DNA of 40,054 bases, taken from assembly GCA_021816775.1 (NCBI GenBank), contig JAKAXA010000031.1, positions 1-40,054 on the forward strand. The letters run 5' to 3'. How positions within the stretch are numbered: the stretch's first letter is position 1; every line of letters starts with the position of its first letter. Source of the stretch: Pseudomonadota bacterium (GTDB taxonomy: Bacteria; Pseudomonadota; Gammaproteobacteria; Steroidobacterales; Steroidobacteraceae). Positions 18,186 to 26,092 of the stretch are shown here, piece after piece. A program made the position numbers and the translations under genes. The notes under the pieces were generated by a model. The model was not told the DNA's origin. It worked only from the letters and a program-made list of their open reading frames with translations, and ran no database searches.

Positions 18186-18225
18186 GATCGCCGCCCCGCC
18201 CCCTCGGCGCGGCGGCGCGGCGATC
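18186..18225 (+). other. Intercistronic hairpin between MFS and lactonase genes
   Basis: Perfect 9-bp arms GATCGCCGC (18186-18194) and GCGGCGATC (18217-18225) enclose a GC-rich loop with further pairing potential. It lies after the transporter stop and just before the GGAGGA ribosome site of the next gene. No T tract follows, so a segmental mRNA stabiliser or attenuator is more likely than a terminator. Confidence 0.4.
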
Positions 18226-18241
18226 AGCCACCGGAGGACCG

Positions 18242-19204
18242 ATGTCATTACGCGAATTCACGCTCTCGAGCGATGCCCTGGTGGCCTACGGAGGCGCTCT
18301 GCGGCGTCCCGAATGCGTCTGGGTGGACCGCGACGGCGTGTGGGCATCGGATGCGCGCGGCGGGGTCTGTCGAGTCAGCGCCGAGGGAGAGCCCGCCGTG
18401 CTCGGCACGGGGATCGCCGAGCCGAACGGCTTCAGCCGCAGGCCCGACGGCAGCTTCGTCGTGGCCGGCCTCAGTGACGGTCGTCTCTATCAGATCAGCC
18501 CCGACGGACACACGCGAGTGCTGCTTGAGAGCCTGGACGGCTGCCCGTTGGGGACGGTCAACTATGCGTGCGCCGACGGACCGAAGCGCATCTGGCTCTC
18601 CGTGATGACGCGCCATCTGCCCTGGGTGCCGGCCATGCAGTCGCACCAGCCTGACGGGTACATCGTCCGAATCGACGAAGACGGCGCTCGCGCGCAGATC
18701 GTGGCCGATGGACTCGACCTGACCAACGAGGTCAAAGTCTCCCCCGACGGCCGGCACCTGTACGCGGTGGAGACCCTCGGCTGCCGCCTGGTGCGCTTTG
18801 CGATCCGCCCGGACGGCTCGCTCGGCGCGAAGGAAGGCGTCGGCCCGGCGAGTCTCGGCCGCGGCGCGCTCCCCGACGGATTCGCCTTCGACGCGGCGGG
18901 CAACATCTGGGTCACGATCATCAGTCAGAACGCGCTGCACGTCATCGACCGCGACGGCGCCGTGAGCGTGGTGTATTCCGACATGAACGCCGCGGCGGTC
19001 GAGGCGATCGCCCGCGCAATCGAGCAGCGCAACGGGACGCTGGATCACCTCATCGCCTGCATGAACGTCGCTGGCCCGCTGCGCCTGCCGACCAGCATCG
19101 CCTTCGGCGGACCCGATGGCCGCACCGCGTTCGTCGGTGCGGTCGGGCTCGATCACCTCGTCACGTTCCGGGTACCGGAATCGCTCTGGCGCCCCGGCCG
19201 CTGA
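18242..19204 (+). CDS. SMP-30/gluconolactonase/LRE family protein
   Basis: Six-bladed beta-propeller metal enzyme, usually a lactonase for sugar acids. The 320-residue protein has candidate metal ligands Glu24 (RRPECVWV), Asn162 (LTNEVKVSPDG) and Asp212 (LPDGFAFD), close in spacing to the Glu18/Asn154/Asp204 set of human SMP-30. Repeated PDG turns mark the blades. A strong GGAGGA precedes the ATG. No signal peptide is seen, so it is cytoplasmic. Position between a sugar symporter and a glycosidase fits oxidised-sugar or lactone processing, but no sugar dehydrogenase is present, so the substrate is open; ester or lactone hydrolysis of another ring is possible. Confidence 0.88.
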   Translation: MSLREFTLSSDALVAYGGALRRPECVWVDRDGVWASDARGGVCRVSAEGEPAVLGTGIAEPNGFSRRPDGSFVVAGLSDGRLYQISPDGHTRVLLESLDGCPLGTVNYACADGPKRIWLSVMTRHLPWVPAMQSHQPDGYIVRIDEDGARAQIVADGLDLTNEVKVSPDGRHLYAVETLGCRLVRFAIRPDGSLGAKEGVGPASLGRGALPDGFAFDAAGNIWVTIISQNALHVIDRDGAVSVVYSDMNAAAVEAIARAIEQRNGTLDHLIACMNVAGPLRLPTSIAFGGPDGRTAFVGAVGLDHLVTFRVPESLWRPGR

Positions 19205-19220
19205 CCCCCCCACACCGCGC

Positions 19221-21869
19221 ATGAGCGATCCGGGCAGCCGCCACGCCGATCAGACCGGGCCGACGGGTCTTGCGCCGGCGCACGCCGGCTCAGATCATCC
19301 GCATCGGCAGTCCGCGCCCGGTGCCGGCCCCGAGCACACCCTCCCCGGTCCGTGGACATTCCGCGAGGCGGGCACGGGCGAGTGGCTGGCGGCGACGGTG
19401 CCGGGCTCGGTGCACACGGACCTGCTGGCGAACGGCCGGATCGAGGATCCGTTCTACCGCACGAACGAGCGCAGCGTGCAGTGGGTCGACAAGAGCGACT
19501 GGGAATACCGCACGTCGCTCGAGCTCGCCCCCGAGACCCTCGCGCAGGCGCGGATTGAGCTTGTCTTCTACGGCCTCGACACCTATGCCGAGGTGTATCT
19601 GAACGATGCGCCGCTGCTGCGCGCGGACAATATGTTCCGCACCTGGACTGCCGACATCAAGACGCTCGCGCGGGTCGGCCGCAACGCGCTGCGCGTCGTA
19701 CTGCGCTCACCGGTACGCGAGGGCCTGCGGCGGCTCGAGGCCCTGGGCTACAACCCGCCCGCGGCCCTCGACTGGAGCGAGATCGGCGGACTCGGGGACC
19801 AGAAGATCAGCATGTTCACGCGCAAGGCGCCCTATCACTACGGCTGGGATTGGGGCCCGCGCCTGTTGACCTCGGGCATCTGGCGCGCGGTGCGGCTGCG
19901 CGCCTGGAGCGGCGCGCGCATCGCCGATCTGCACATCGAGCAGCGGCATCTGTCGCAGAACGAGGCACGCCTGACCGCCGTGTTCGACATCGACTCCAGC
20001 GTGACGGCTCGCGCGGTTCTCGATGTGACGAGTGCCGACGATCCGGCCGTCGCGGCCCGCGGGGAGATTCTTCTCGCGCCGGGCTCACAACAGGCGCGGA
20101 TCGAATTCACGATCCGCGCGCCGCGCCGCTGGTGGACGAGCGGCCTCGGCGAGCCGTTCCTCTACCGCTTCCACGGACGGCTCCAAGGCGCGCAGCTCAG
20201 CGACTGCCGCGCGGTGCGGGTCGGCCTGCGCAGCGTGCGAATCGTGCGGGAGCCCGATGCACACGGGGAGAGCTTTTACGTCGAGCTCAACGGCGTTCCC
20301 GTCTTCATGAAAGGCGCCAATTACATCCCCGGTGACAGTTTTCCGGCCCGCGTCTCGCGGGCCGTCTACGAGCGGGTGGTGCGCTCTGCCGTCGCTGCGA
20401 ACATGAACATGCTGCGCGTGTGGGGCGGCGGCATCTATGAAGAGGACCTCTTCTACGATCTGTGCGACGAGCATGGGCTTCTCGTCTGGCAGGACTTCAT
20501 GTTTGCGTGCGTGATGTACCCGGGAGATGCCGCGTTTCTCGACAACGTCCGCGCCGAGGCCATCGACAACGTCAAGCGGCTGCGCCATCACCCCTGCATC
20601 GCATTGTGGGCCGGCAACAACGAGATCGACGTCGCCTGGCAGCACGACGTTCCGCGCGCAGGATGGGGCTGGAAGGAACGGTATACGCCGGCGCAGCGCG
20701 AGCAGCTGTGGCAGGCCTATCAGGCCCTCTTTCACCGGATACTCCCGCAGGTCATCGCCGACTACGACCCGCAACGCTTCTACTGGCCCTCCTCGCCGCT
20801 GGCCGCCTGGGACGGCGGGGAGCGCATCGCGCACGCCGACCTGCGTGCGCCGCGACAGTCCGGTGATATCCACTACTGGGGCGTCTGGTGGGGGGGCAGG
20901 CCGTTGGCAAGCTACCGCAGCGAAATCGGCCGCTTCATGTCCGAGTACGGCTTTCAGTCCTTTCCGTCGCTGCGCTCGATCGGCGCCTTCTGCACCCCGG
21001 AGGATCACGACATCTTCTCCGAGGTGCTGCAGGCGCACCAGCGCTCCAGAATCGGCAACGACACCATCCGCGCCTACATGGCGGAGGAGTACCCCGTGCC
21101 CGGGCGGTTCGATCAGTTCATCTACGTCAGCCAGGTTCTGCAGGCCCAGGGCGTGCGCACCGCGATCGAGGCGCATCGCGCGCGCAGGCCCTATTGCATG
21201 GGCTCGCTGTTCTGGCAGATCAACGATTGCTGGCCGGCGGCCTCCTGGAGCAGCATCGATTATTACGGCCGCTGGAAGGCGCTGCAGTACTTCGCCCGCG
21301 AGGCGTTCGCGAGCGTTCTGTTGTGCTTCTGGCCCGAGGGGGAGGAGCTGCGCATCTGGGCGGTGAGCGATCGACTCGCCGACACTCCGGCGCGCCTCAC
21401 CCTGCGGTTGATGGATTTTCACGGTGCGCTGCTTGCGATGCACACCCGCACGCTGCGCCTCACGGGCAATGCCAGCACCCTTGCCTTCAGCGCATCGATC
21501 GAGGATCTGCTCGGGGGCCGCGCGGCGCAGACTGTGCTGCTGCACGCTCGCCTCAGCACGGACACCGGGACCGTCGCGCAGAATCTGCATTACTTTCGGC
21601 CGGTGAAGGAGCTTGCCTTGCCGCCGGGCTCGCCCGAGGTGAGGATCGATGCGCAGCCGGCGCACTGCGACCTCACACTCTCATCACCGGTCCTGGTCAA
21701 GAACCTCTGTCTCGAGACGAGCGACATCGAGGGGTGCTTCAGCGACAACTACTTCGATCTGCTGCCCGGGGAGCCCAAGCAGGTGCGCTTCACGCCGGTG
21801 CGCCCGTGCAGCGCGGCCGTCCTCAAGAGGGACCTGAAGCTCATGCACATGGCGCAGCTGCTGAGCTGA
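19221..21869 (+). CDS. Beta-mannosidase (glycoside hydrolase family 2)
   Basis: Exo-acting retaining glycosidase. From ATG 19221 the protein has 882 residues, usual for GH2 beta-mannosidases. The jelly-roll start GPWTFREAG, VPGSVHTDLL and KAPYHYGWDWGPRL are typical of the family. The acid/base is Glu468 in WAGNNEID and the nucleophile Glu575 in FMSEYGFQS; LFWQINDCWPAASW lines the site. The first 40 residues are disordered-looking and show no signal peptide, so it acts inside the cell on imported glycosides. It starts 16 bases after the lactonase stop. Nothing else for mannan breakdown (GH5, GH26, GH130, GH92) is present, so the natural substrate may be a beta-mannosylated lipid or other small glycoside. 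Confidence 0.92.
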   Translation: MSDPGSRHADQTGPTGLAPAHAGSDHPHRQSAPGAGPEHTLPGPWTFREAGTGEWLAATVPGSVHTDLLANGRIEDPFYRTNERSVQWVDKSDWEYRTSLELAPETLAQARIELVFYGLDTYAEVYLNDAPLLRADNMFRTWTADIKTLARVGRNALRVVLRSPVREGLRRLEALGYNPPAALDWSEIGGLGDQKISMFTRKAPYHYGWDWGPRLLTSGIWRAVRLRAWSGARIADLHIEQRHLSQNEARLTAVFDIDSSVTARAVLDVTSADDPAVAARGEILLAPGSQQARIEFTIRAPRRWWTSGLGEPFLYRFHGRLQGAQLSDCRAVRVGLRSVRIVREPDAHGESFYVELNGVPVFMKGANYIPGDSFPARVSRAVYERVVRSAVAANMNMLRVWGGGIYEEDLFYDLCDEHGLLVWQDFMFACVMYPGDAAFLDNVRAEAIDNVKRLRHHPCIALWAGNNEIDVAWQHDVPRAGWGWKERYTPAQREQLWQAYQALFHRILPQVIADYDPQRFYWPSSPLAAWDGGERIAHADLRAPRQSGDIHYWGVWWGGRPLASYRSEIGRFMSEYGFQSFPSLRSIGAFCTPEDHDIFSEVLQAHQRSRIGNDTIRAYMAEEYPVPGRFDQFIYVSQVLQAQGVRTAIEAHRARRPYCMGSLFWQINDCWPAASWSSIDYYGRWKALQYFAREAFASVLLCFWPEGEELRIWAVSDRLADTPARLTLRLMDFHGALLAMHTRTLRLTGNASTLAFSASIEDLLGGRAAQTVLLHARLSTDTGTVAQNLHYFRPVKELALPPGSPEVRIDAQPAHCDLTLSSPVLVKNLCLETSDIEGCFSDNYFDLLPGEPKQVRFTPVRPCSAAVLKRDLKLMHMAQLLS

Positions 21870-21899
21870 GCGGCAGGAGACCCGCCACAGCCGGCCCGC

Positions 21900-23546
21900 T
21901 CAGGGGTGCGCGCCGCCTCCGCGGTGATGCGCCGGTGCAGCGGCTGGCGGCACGGGCGGCGAGGCAAGCCCGACATTGACGTACCAATGCTGCGTGCCCG
22001 CGGCGCGGCGCCGCGCGATCACCTCCTCGTGCAGCTCGAACGCCCCCGGCAACAGACGGTGCCCCGGCCGCGGCACCGCGCCGATCTCGAGAAACGCCCG
22101 ATCGTCGCGGTACGGCTGCCAAGCCGCCGCGCCTGCGGCACGTGGAGCGCCGTCGCGGGCGAAGCTGGTGAAGTAGCTCATGACCGACTCGCTGAGCGCG
22201 CGCTCGCGCGCCTCGTCCGGCGGCCGGGGCCACAGCTCAGGCCAGCCGTCCGGCGCGCCGATCCTGCCGAACTCGTACGGCAGCTCGCTGGCGTGGAACG
22301 CCTCCAGATGCAGCGCCTCCTGCGCCGGATAGCGATGCGTGAAGTAATACAGATACGCCGGCAGCCCGAGCCGCGTCTGAGCTCTGGCGAGCCGCTCCGC
22401 GCTCCAGCCGTAGAATGCGTCACGCGCCGCCGCGAGCGCGCTCTCCTCGATGTCGTACGCCGGATAGCGTGCCAGATACGCCGCGGCCAGATCCCCGTAG
22501 ATGCCGCGCACACGAGCCTCGTACTCCGCGGCGCTCACCGGCAGCGGCGGCAGAAAGAAGCGCAGCGAGCGGATCTCACCTTCGTTGAAGCCGGCGATCA
22601 AGGGGACCGCCGCCTGCTCGCCCCGATCGAAGCACTCGACGATCTGCTGCGGCAGAACCCACCCATCGATGGTCGCCTGGGGATCGAACCCGGCCGCCAC
22701 CGATCGCTGCACCAGGGATAGGGCATCCATGGCCCGCAGCGCCGTCAGGTCCGCCGCACCGAGCTCGCGCGCCAGCCCTTCGCCGATGGCTTCAGCGCTC
22801 GGCAGCCCGAAACGCGAGCGCCCGAGCTCCGGGTTCGACACCAGATAGCCGCTCTGCAAAATTACCTTATGGAACAAACCCTTGGCGAGCGGACTTGTCA
22901 TCAGTTCGATGGCGCTCAGGGCGCCCGCGGACTCTCCGAACAGCGTGACGTTGCCCGGATTGCCGCCGAAGGCCGCGATGTTCTCGCGGACCCAGCGGAG
23001 CGCCTCGATCTGATCGAGCAGTCCGTAATTGCCCGAGGAGGCATGCTCGGACTCCTCGGTCAGTTGCGGATGCGCAAGGTAACCGAGCACGCCCAGACGA
23101 TAGTTGACCGTGACGATGACCGCACCCTGGCGGGCAAGCGCGCTGCCCTCGTAGAGCCCGCTCGCCGGATCCCCGCCGCGCAGCGCACCGCCGTGCAGCC
23201 AGACCATCACCGGCGCATCGGACGCCTCCGGCGGCCGCCACACGTTGAGGAACAGACAGTCCTCGCTCATGCGCACGGGCTCCTGCGCGTAGATGCTTCC
23301 CGGCACCGAGCGCACCTGCAGGCACGCGGCCGCGAATTCAACCGCCGGGCGCACATCGCGCCACGGAGCGCGCGCGACCGGCGGCTTCCAACGCAGATCG
23401 CCGAGCGGCTGCTCGGCATAGGGAATCCCTCTGAAGGCGGTGACGCCGCCGGCGAGTGGCGCCCCCGAGAGCGCGCCGCGGGTCGTGCGGACGATCAGGC
23501 CCACGCTCGCGCCGGGATCTCCCGGCTGCGCGGCACGCACAGTCAT
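21900..23546 (-). CDS. Type B carboxylesterase, copy 2
   Basis: Paralog of the esterase at 8626-10275, with long stretches in common at both protein and DNA level. The oxyanion loop WLHGGA, nucleophile Ser207 in FGESAGAL, the Glu region GFNEGE and the His region FHASELPYEFG are intact. The start is taken as ATG 23546 (MTVRAAQPGDPG, 548 residues), with GAGG ten bases upstream; a 16-codon upstream extension is open but Arg-rich. There is no signal peptide. It is convergent with the mannosidase gene (30-base gap) and lies downstream of the TetR gene on the same strand. It has its own shared upstream block at 23617-23654, so it is probably transcribed separately. Confidence 0.9.
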   Translation of the reverse strand: MTVRAAQPGDPGASVGLIVRTTRGALSGAPLAGGVTAFRGIPYAEQPLGDLRWKPPVARAPWRDVRPAVEFAAACLQVRSVPGSIYAQEPVRMSEDCLFLNVWRPPEASDAPVMVWLHGGALRGGDPASGLYEGSALARQGAVIVTVNYRLGVLGYLAHPQLTEESEHASSGNYGLLDQIEALRWVRENIAAFGGNPGNVTLFGESAGALSAIELMTSPLAKGLFHKVILQSGYLVSNPELGRSRFGLPSAEAIGEGLARELGAADLTALRAMDALSLVQRSVAAGFDPQATIDGWVLPQQIVECFDRGEQAAVPLIAGFNEGEIRSLRFFLPPLPVSAAEYEARVRGIYGDLAAAYLARYPAYDIEESALAAARDAFYGWSAERLARAQTRLGLPAYLYYFTHRYPAQEALHLEAFHASELPYEFGRIGAPDGWPELWPRPPDEARERALSESVMSYFTSFARDGAPRAAGAAAWQPYRDDRAFLEIGAVPRPGHRLLPGAFELHEEVIARRRAAGTQHWYVNVGLASPPVPPAAAPAHHRGGGAHP

Positions 23547-23616
23547 CGGTGAAGAACCTCGATGGCGGCGCCGGGCGCGGCGCCGTTCGGGCAAGAATCC
23601 CCGATCGGCACCCCCG

Positions 23617-23654
23617 TGTCAATTTCATTCACTCGATAATCAATGTCTTTGGCC
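23617..23654 (-). promoter_or_regulatory. Shared upstream block, second esterase copy
   Basis: Begins TGTCAATTTCATTCAC on the plus strand, one base different from the receptor copy at 14247, and similarity continues through AATG and TTTGGCC. It ends 70 bases before the esterase ATG, against 69 at the receptor gene. On the minus strand it contains TTGACA; GATTCT, 17 bases downstream, is a possible -10. The near-equal position supports a common promoter or operator. Confidence 0.6.
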
Positions 23655-23681
23655 GCCGGCGGCAGATCCGGCGCGCGCGGC

Positions 23682-24404
23682 TCACCGGCCGCTCCTCCTG
23701 CGGCCCGAGGCGCTCTTCGAGGCCCTGCCGCTCTTGCCGCACAGCGCAATGAACCCCGCGGCCATGAAGCTCGCCAGACGCTCCTTGACCGCCTCGAAGT
23801 CCTCCGAATGGCACGCCCCGCTCGAGAGACGGTCGATGCGCCCCGTGCGCCCGAGCACGTGCATGAACGCGCCGGTGACGAAATCGTAGCCCCAGAAGAT
23901 GTCCTCATCGGAGCACCCCGGCAGCGCCTTCTTCAGAATGCCGATCAGCTTCAGCACCACCGGATCGAAGTGCAGGTCCATCATGGCCGCTCCCTCCGGG
24001 GAGTTGCTCACCTGCGCGGCGAATGCGGCGAAATTGCGCCACCCCTCCCCGCCCGTGATGTACAGATCCAGATCGGTGTCGAGAAACGCGCGCAGCGCGC
24101 CTTCCACGGTCGGCGCACCGGCGCATTCGCGCTCATAGTGATCGAGCGCATCGAGCCGCCGGCTGCTGGTCGTGCCGGCGCGTCGCGTAAACACCGCTTC
24201 GAACAGCCGGCGCTTGTCGACAAAATAGTAGTGCATCAGGGAGGTATGCACGCCGACCTTGAGCGCGACATCCCGCAGAGTCACCCCGTTCAGGCCGTGC
24301 TTGGAGAAGAGGTACTCCGCAGCGTCCAGGATTCGCTCGAGGGTCTCGGCCCGCTGCTCGGCTTTGGTGCGTGGTTTTTGCTTGTTCGTGAGACGCTTCG
24401 CCAT
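23682..24404 (-). CDS. TetR/AcrR family transcriptional regulator
   Basis: The 240-residue protein has an N-terminal helix-turn-helix at about residues 20-66 (ERILDAAEYLFSKHGLNGVTLRDV, then VGVHTSLMHYYFVDKRRLF), the TetR signature, and a helical ligand domain. The basic tail ends in GRRRSGR. The start is ATG 24404 (MAKRLTNKQK); upstream in-frame codons lack support. It lies 135 bases upstream of the second esterase on the same strand, with the shared block between them. It is the only regulator in the cluster, so control of the catabolic genes, perhaps by an acyl-CoA or the glycoside, is a sound inference but not shown. Confidence 0.9.
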   Translation of the reverse strand: MAKRLTNKQKPRTKAEQRAETLERILDAAEYLFSKHGLNGVTLRDVALKVGVHTSLMHYYFVDKRRLFEAVFTRRAGTTSSRRLDALDHYERECAGAPTVEGALRAFLDTDLDLYITGGEGWRNFAAFAAQVSNSPEGAAMMDLHFDPVVLKLIGILKKALPGCSDEDIFWGYDFVTGAFMHVLGRTGRIDRLSSGACHSEDFEAVKERLASFMAAGFIALCGKSGRASKSASGRRRSGR

Positions 24405-24691
24405 GCTCGCAACCTTTCCGGGAAAATAGGCGCTTGCCCTGTAAAGACTACCATCAAGAGCCTCGCTTTTGTGCCTATCGTCGCGCTCAGCGTGCTCGTC
24501 TCGCAGCTCACCTGCTGCTACAACCTCACATGCGGGAAGGTTGCTCAGGCGCCCGACGCGCCGGCGTGTCACAGGAAATCGTGCTCGCCAGCGCGGCGGA
24601 ATTTGCCGACTGCATTGGCGAACGTGCGGCGGCGGCGGCGGACGGCGAAAAGTCTATGGCCTGCGTTGACGTCCTCCTCGCCCTCGACTTG

Positions 24692-24930
24692 TCAAGCCGC
24701 CGCTTGCCCGGGAAGGGCGAGAATTCCTCCCGCAAGACGGCGACGTCCCGCCGCGAGCATGAGCCGTGCGCAGTTCACGTCGCGATCCTGAGCCGCTCCG
24801 CATCCCGTACACGTGCATTCTTTTTATTCCGAGGCCTGCCATACCTTATGGGCCGTAGCGTGCGAGGCACACTGAGCAGGTCTGGGTGGATCCCGCTTCG
24901 TTGACCCCGAGGAGCACCGCTCAGGTTTGA
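24692..24930 (-). pseudogene. IS200/IS605-family TnpB C-terminal remnant
   Basis: Reading the minus strand gives VNEAGSTQTCSVC, then ARYGP, an in-frame stop (TAA), then GMAGLGIK; after a shift of one base in an A run the next frame gives ECTCTGCGAAQDRDVNCARLML and ends at TGA 24692. These are the two halves of the TnpB C-terminal zinc finger with the RuvC-III Asp of the DRDVNAAR motif between them and the end. The N-terminal and RuvC-I/II parts are missing. TnpB is an RNA-guided nuclease encoded by IS605-type elements; this copy is clearly dead. No matching TnpA or element ends could be identified. Confidence 0.72.
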
Positions 24931-24981
24931 TGGCACGCGCACCGTCGCTGTGTCCTGAACACGCTCCGTCCGGCATCGAGG

Positions 24982-25005
24982 ACGGACTTCGCGAGGGAAG
25001 TCCGT
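24982..25005. other. Perfect 9-bp hairpin
   Basis: Arms ACGGACTTC and GAAGTCCGT enclose loop GCGAGG. It sits in decayed DNA upstream of the TnpB remnant, followed by a purine-rich AAGGGAGGAGG. There is no T tract, so it is not a standard terminator. The role is unknown. Confidence 0.4.
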
Positions 25006-25406
25006 GCAAGGGAGGAGGCGCTCACGTTGCCGACGAAGATCGCCCCGTGGCGCAGGACCCCAGGCCCTCGGATAGTGTGTTGATGCAGTCCTGTAATGAG
25101 AACGATTCTCGCTTGTACATCACGCCGCGGCAGCGCGCTCTTGCATCCGAACAGAACTTGAGGACGGAGGAGGCTTCATCTTCGGCTGCGCCATGAGGGA
25201 AGCAGCTTTCCGCGCAGTGGCTGCGACTACGATTGCGCGGACATCAGACGAGCGCCAGTCGGCCATTAGAGAATGCTGAGAACTCGGATCGACATTCCCC
25301 GCAGCAGTCCTTCAAAACCGTCCCTAGACGCGTTAACCAGCTGAAGGCGATCGCGGGAGTGCACTGAAGGAAGTGCGGCCAATCCAGTCACCGCAGGTCC
25401 TGATTG

Positions 25407-25694
25407 TTAGTTCTCTTTGGCTCCAACGTCCCCGCCGGAGGCCTCAACCGTCAGTGCGTACCTTGAGCCCCATCTCCGGGCACACCAACCGAAGAGCGCC
25501 ATTAGCACAAGCGCACAAACAACACCGGCGAACGCCAACCTACCCGGACCGGTCTTGCTGTACAACCCAAAGGCAACCGCCGCGGCACGGCCCAGCACGG
25601 CCCAGCACGGCCAACCGACATTCGTTCCGCCCCGGGAACGCCTGCTCGATAGCGCCGCCGGACAGGGTTGACGGGCGAGTTGAAGCGAAGACAC
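25407..25694 (-). CDS. Doubtful small membrane protein
   Basis: A 95-codon frame with one convincing hydrophobic segment (LAFAGVVCALVLMALFGW) flanked by basic residues and an acidic tail (ASGGDVGAKEN). No family is recognised, and the start is unclear because the first 30 residues look unstructured and Arg/Ser-rich. The opposite strand carries an overlapping frame of similar length. It may be a real single-pass protein starting at a later codon, or chance. Confidence 0.3.
   Translation of the reverse strand: MSSLQLARQPCPAALSSRRSRGGTNVGWPCWAVLGRAAAVAFGLYSKTGPGRLAFAGVVCALVLMALFGWCARRWGSRYALTVEASGGDVGAKEN
25586..25612. repeat. 10-base tandem repeat
   Basis: Two exact copies of CACGGCCCAG followed by a partial third (CACGGCC). 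Short and inside low-confidence sequence. Confidence 0.6.
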
Positions 25695-25733
25695 ATCCGG
25701 ACTACGCTCAACGGCAAGGCTTAGGAGGACGCA

Positions 25734-25913
25734 ATGGAGGGAAAATTCATTGGTATCGGCGTAGTACTAGGAATAGCTTTAGGAGCTGCGATTGGCGCCG
25801 CGATTCACAACCTCGCAGTTGGGATTGGGATTGGTGTTGGTCTAGGTACTGCCGTTGGTGTGGCGATAGGCGCCGCCCAGCATAGGCGCAAAGGCCGAGC
25901 GGATTCCGAATAG
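25734..25913 (+). CDS. 59-residue glycine-zipper membrane protein
   Basis: A small gene preceded by a perfect AGGAGG five bases before the ATG. The product runs MEGKFIGIGVVLGIALG, then two long hydrophobic stretches of repeated GxxxG/AxxxG spacing (about residues 5-24 and 29-47), and ends with a basic and acidic tail (HRRKGRADSE). Glycine zippers pack membrane helices tightly and occur in channel-forming, toxin-like and outer-membrane small proteins. Codons are AT-richer at third positions (GTA, CTA, ATA, TTA) than the housekeeping genes, suggesting transfer. No toxin-antitoxin partner is evident. The function is unknown; the ribosome site and clean frame make it likely to be translated. Confidence 0.75.
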   Translation: MEGKFIGIGVVLGIALGAAIGAAIHNLAVGIGIGVGLGTAVGVAIGAAQHRRKGRADSE

Positions 25914-26092
25914 GCTCTACAGCTCAGGTCAGAAACGTCTCATCGCGAGGCACAAGGACGGCGACGCGCGAATCGCGGCAGACCGACTCACTCCGGCCAG
26001 AAGCCGCCACTCGAGCCTCCCTGCAGGATCTGCGCTGAACGGGCGCTCTGCTCACTGACTATCATAGAACGGCACGTCGGCCGAAGTGATGC

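Larger units (their letters stand above)
24405..25733. other. Gene-poor plasticity region with decayed sequence
   Basis: About 1.3 kb between the TetR gene and the small glycine-zipper gene. It holds the TnpB remnant (24692-24930), a perfect 9-bp hairpin (24982-25005), a 10-base tandem repeat (25586-25612) and one doubtful membrane-protein frame (25407-25694). Other open frames are short, overlap each other, and show no family resemblance. The look is that of decayed mobile DNA. Confidence 0.5.

Noticed and set aside
20085-21665. 526-codon minus-strand frame opposite the beta-mannosidase
   Set aside because: No recognisable domain; the plus strand carries both GH2 catalytic Glu residues.
24927-25196. 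89-codon plus-strand frame
   Set aside because: No hydrophobic or conserved pattern, and its left end overlaps the TnpB remnant edge; treated as chance.
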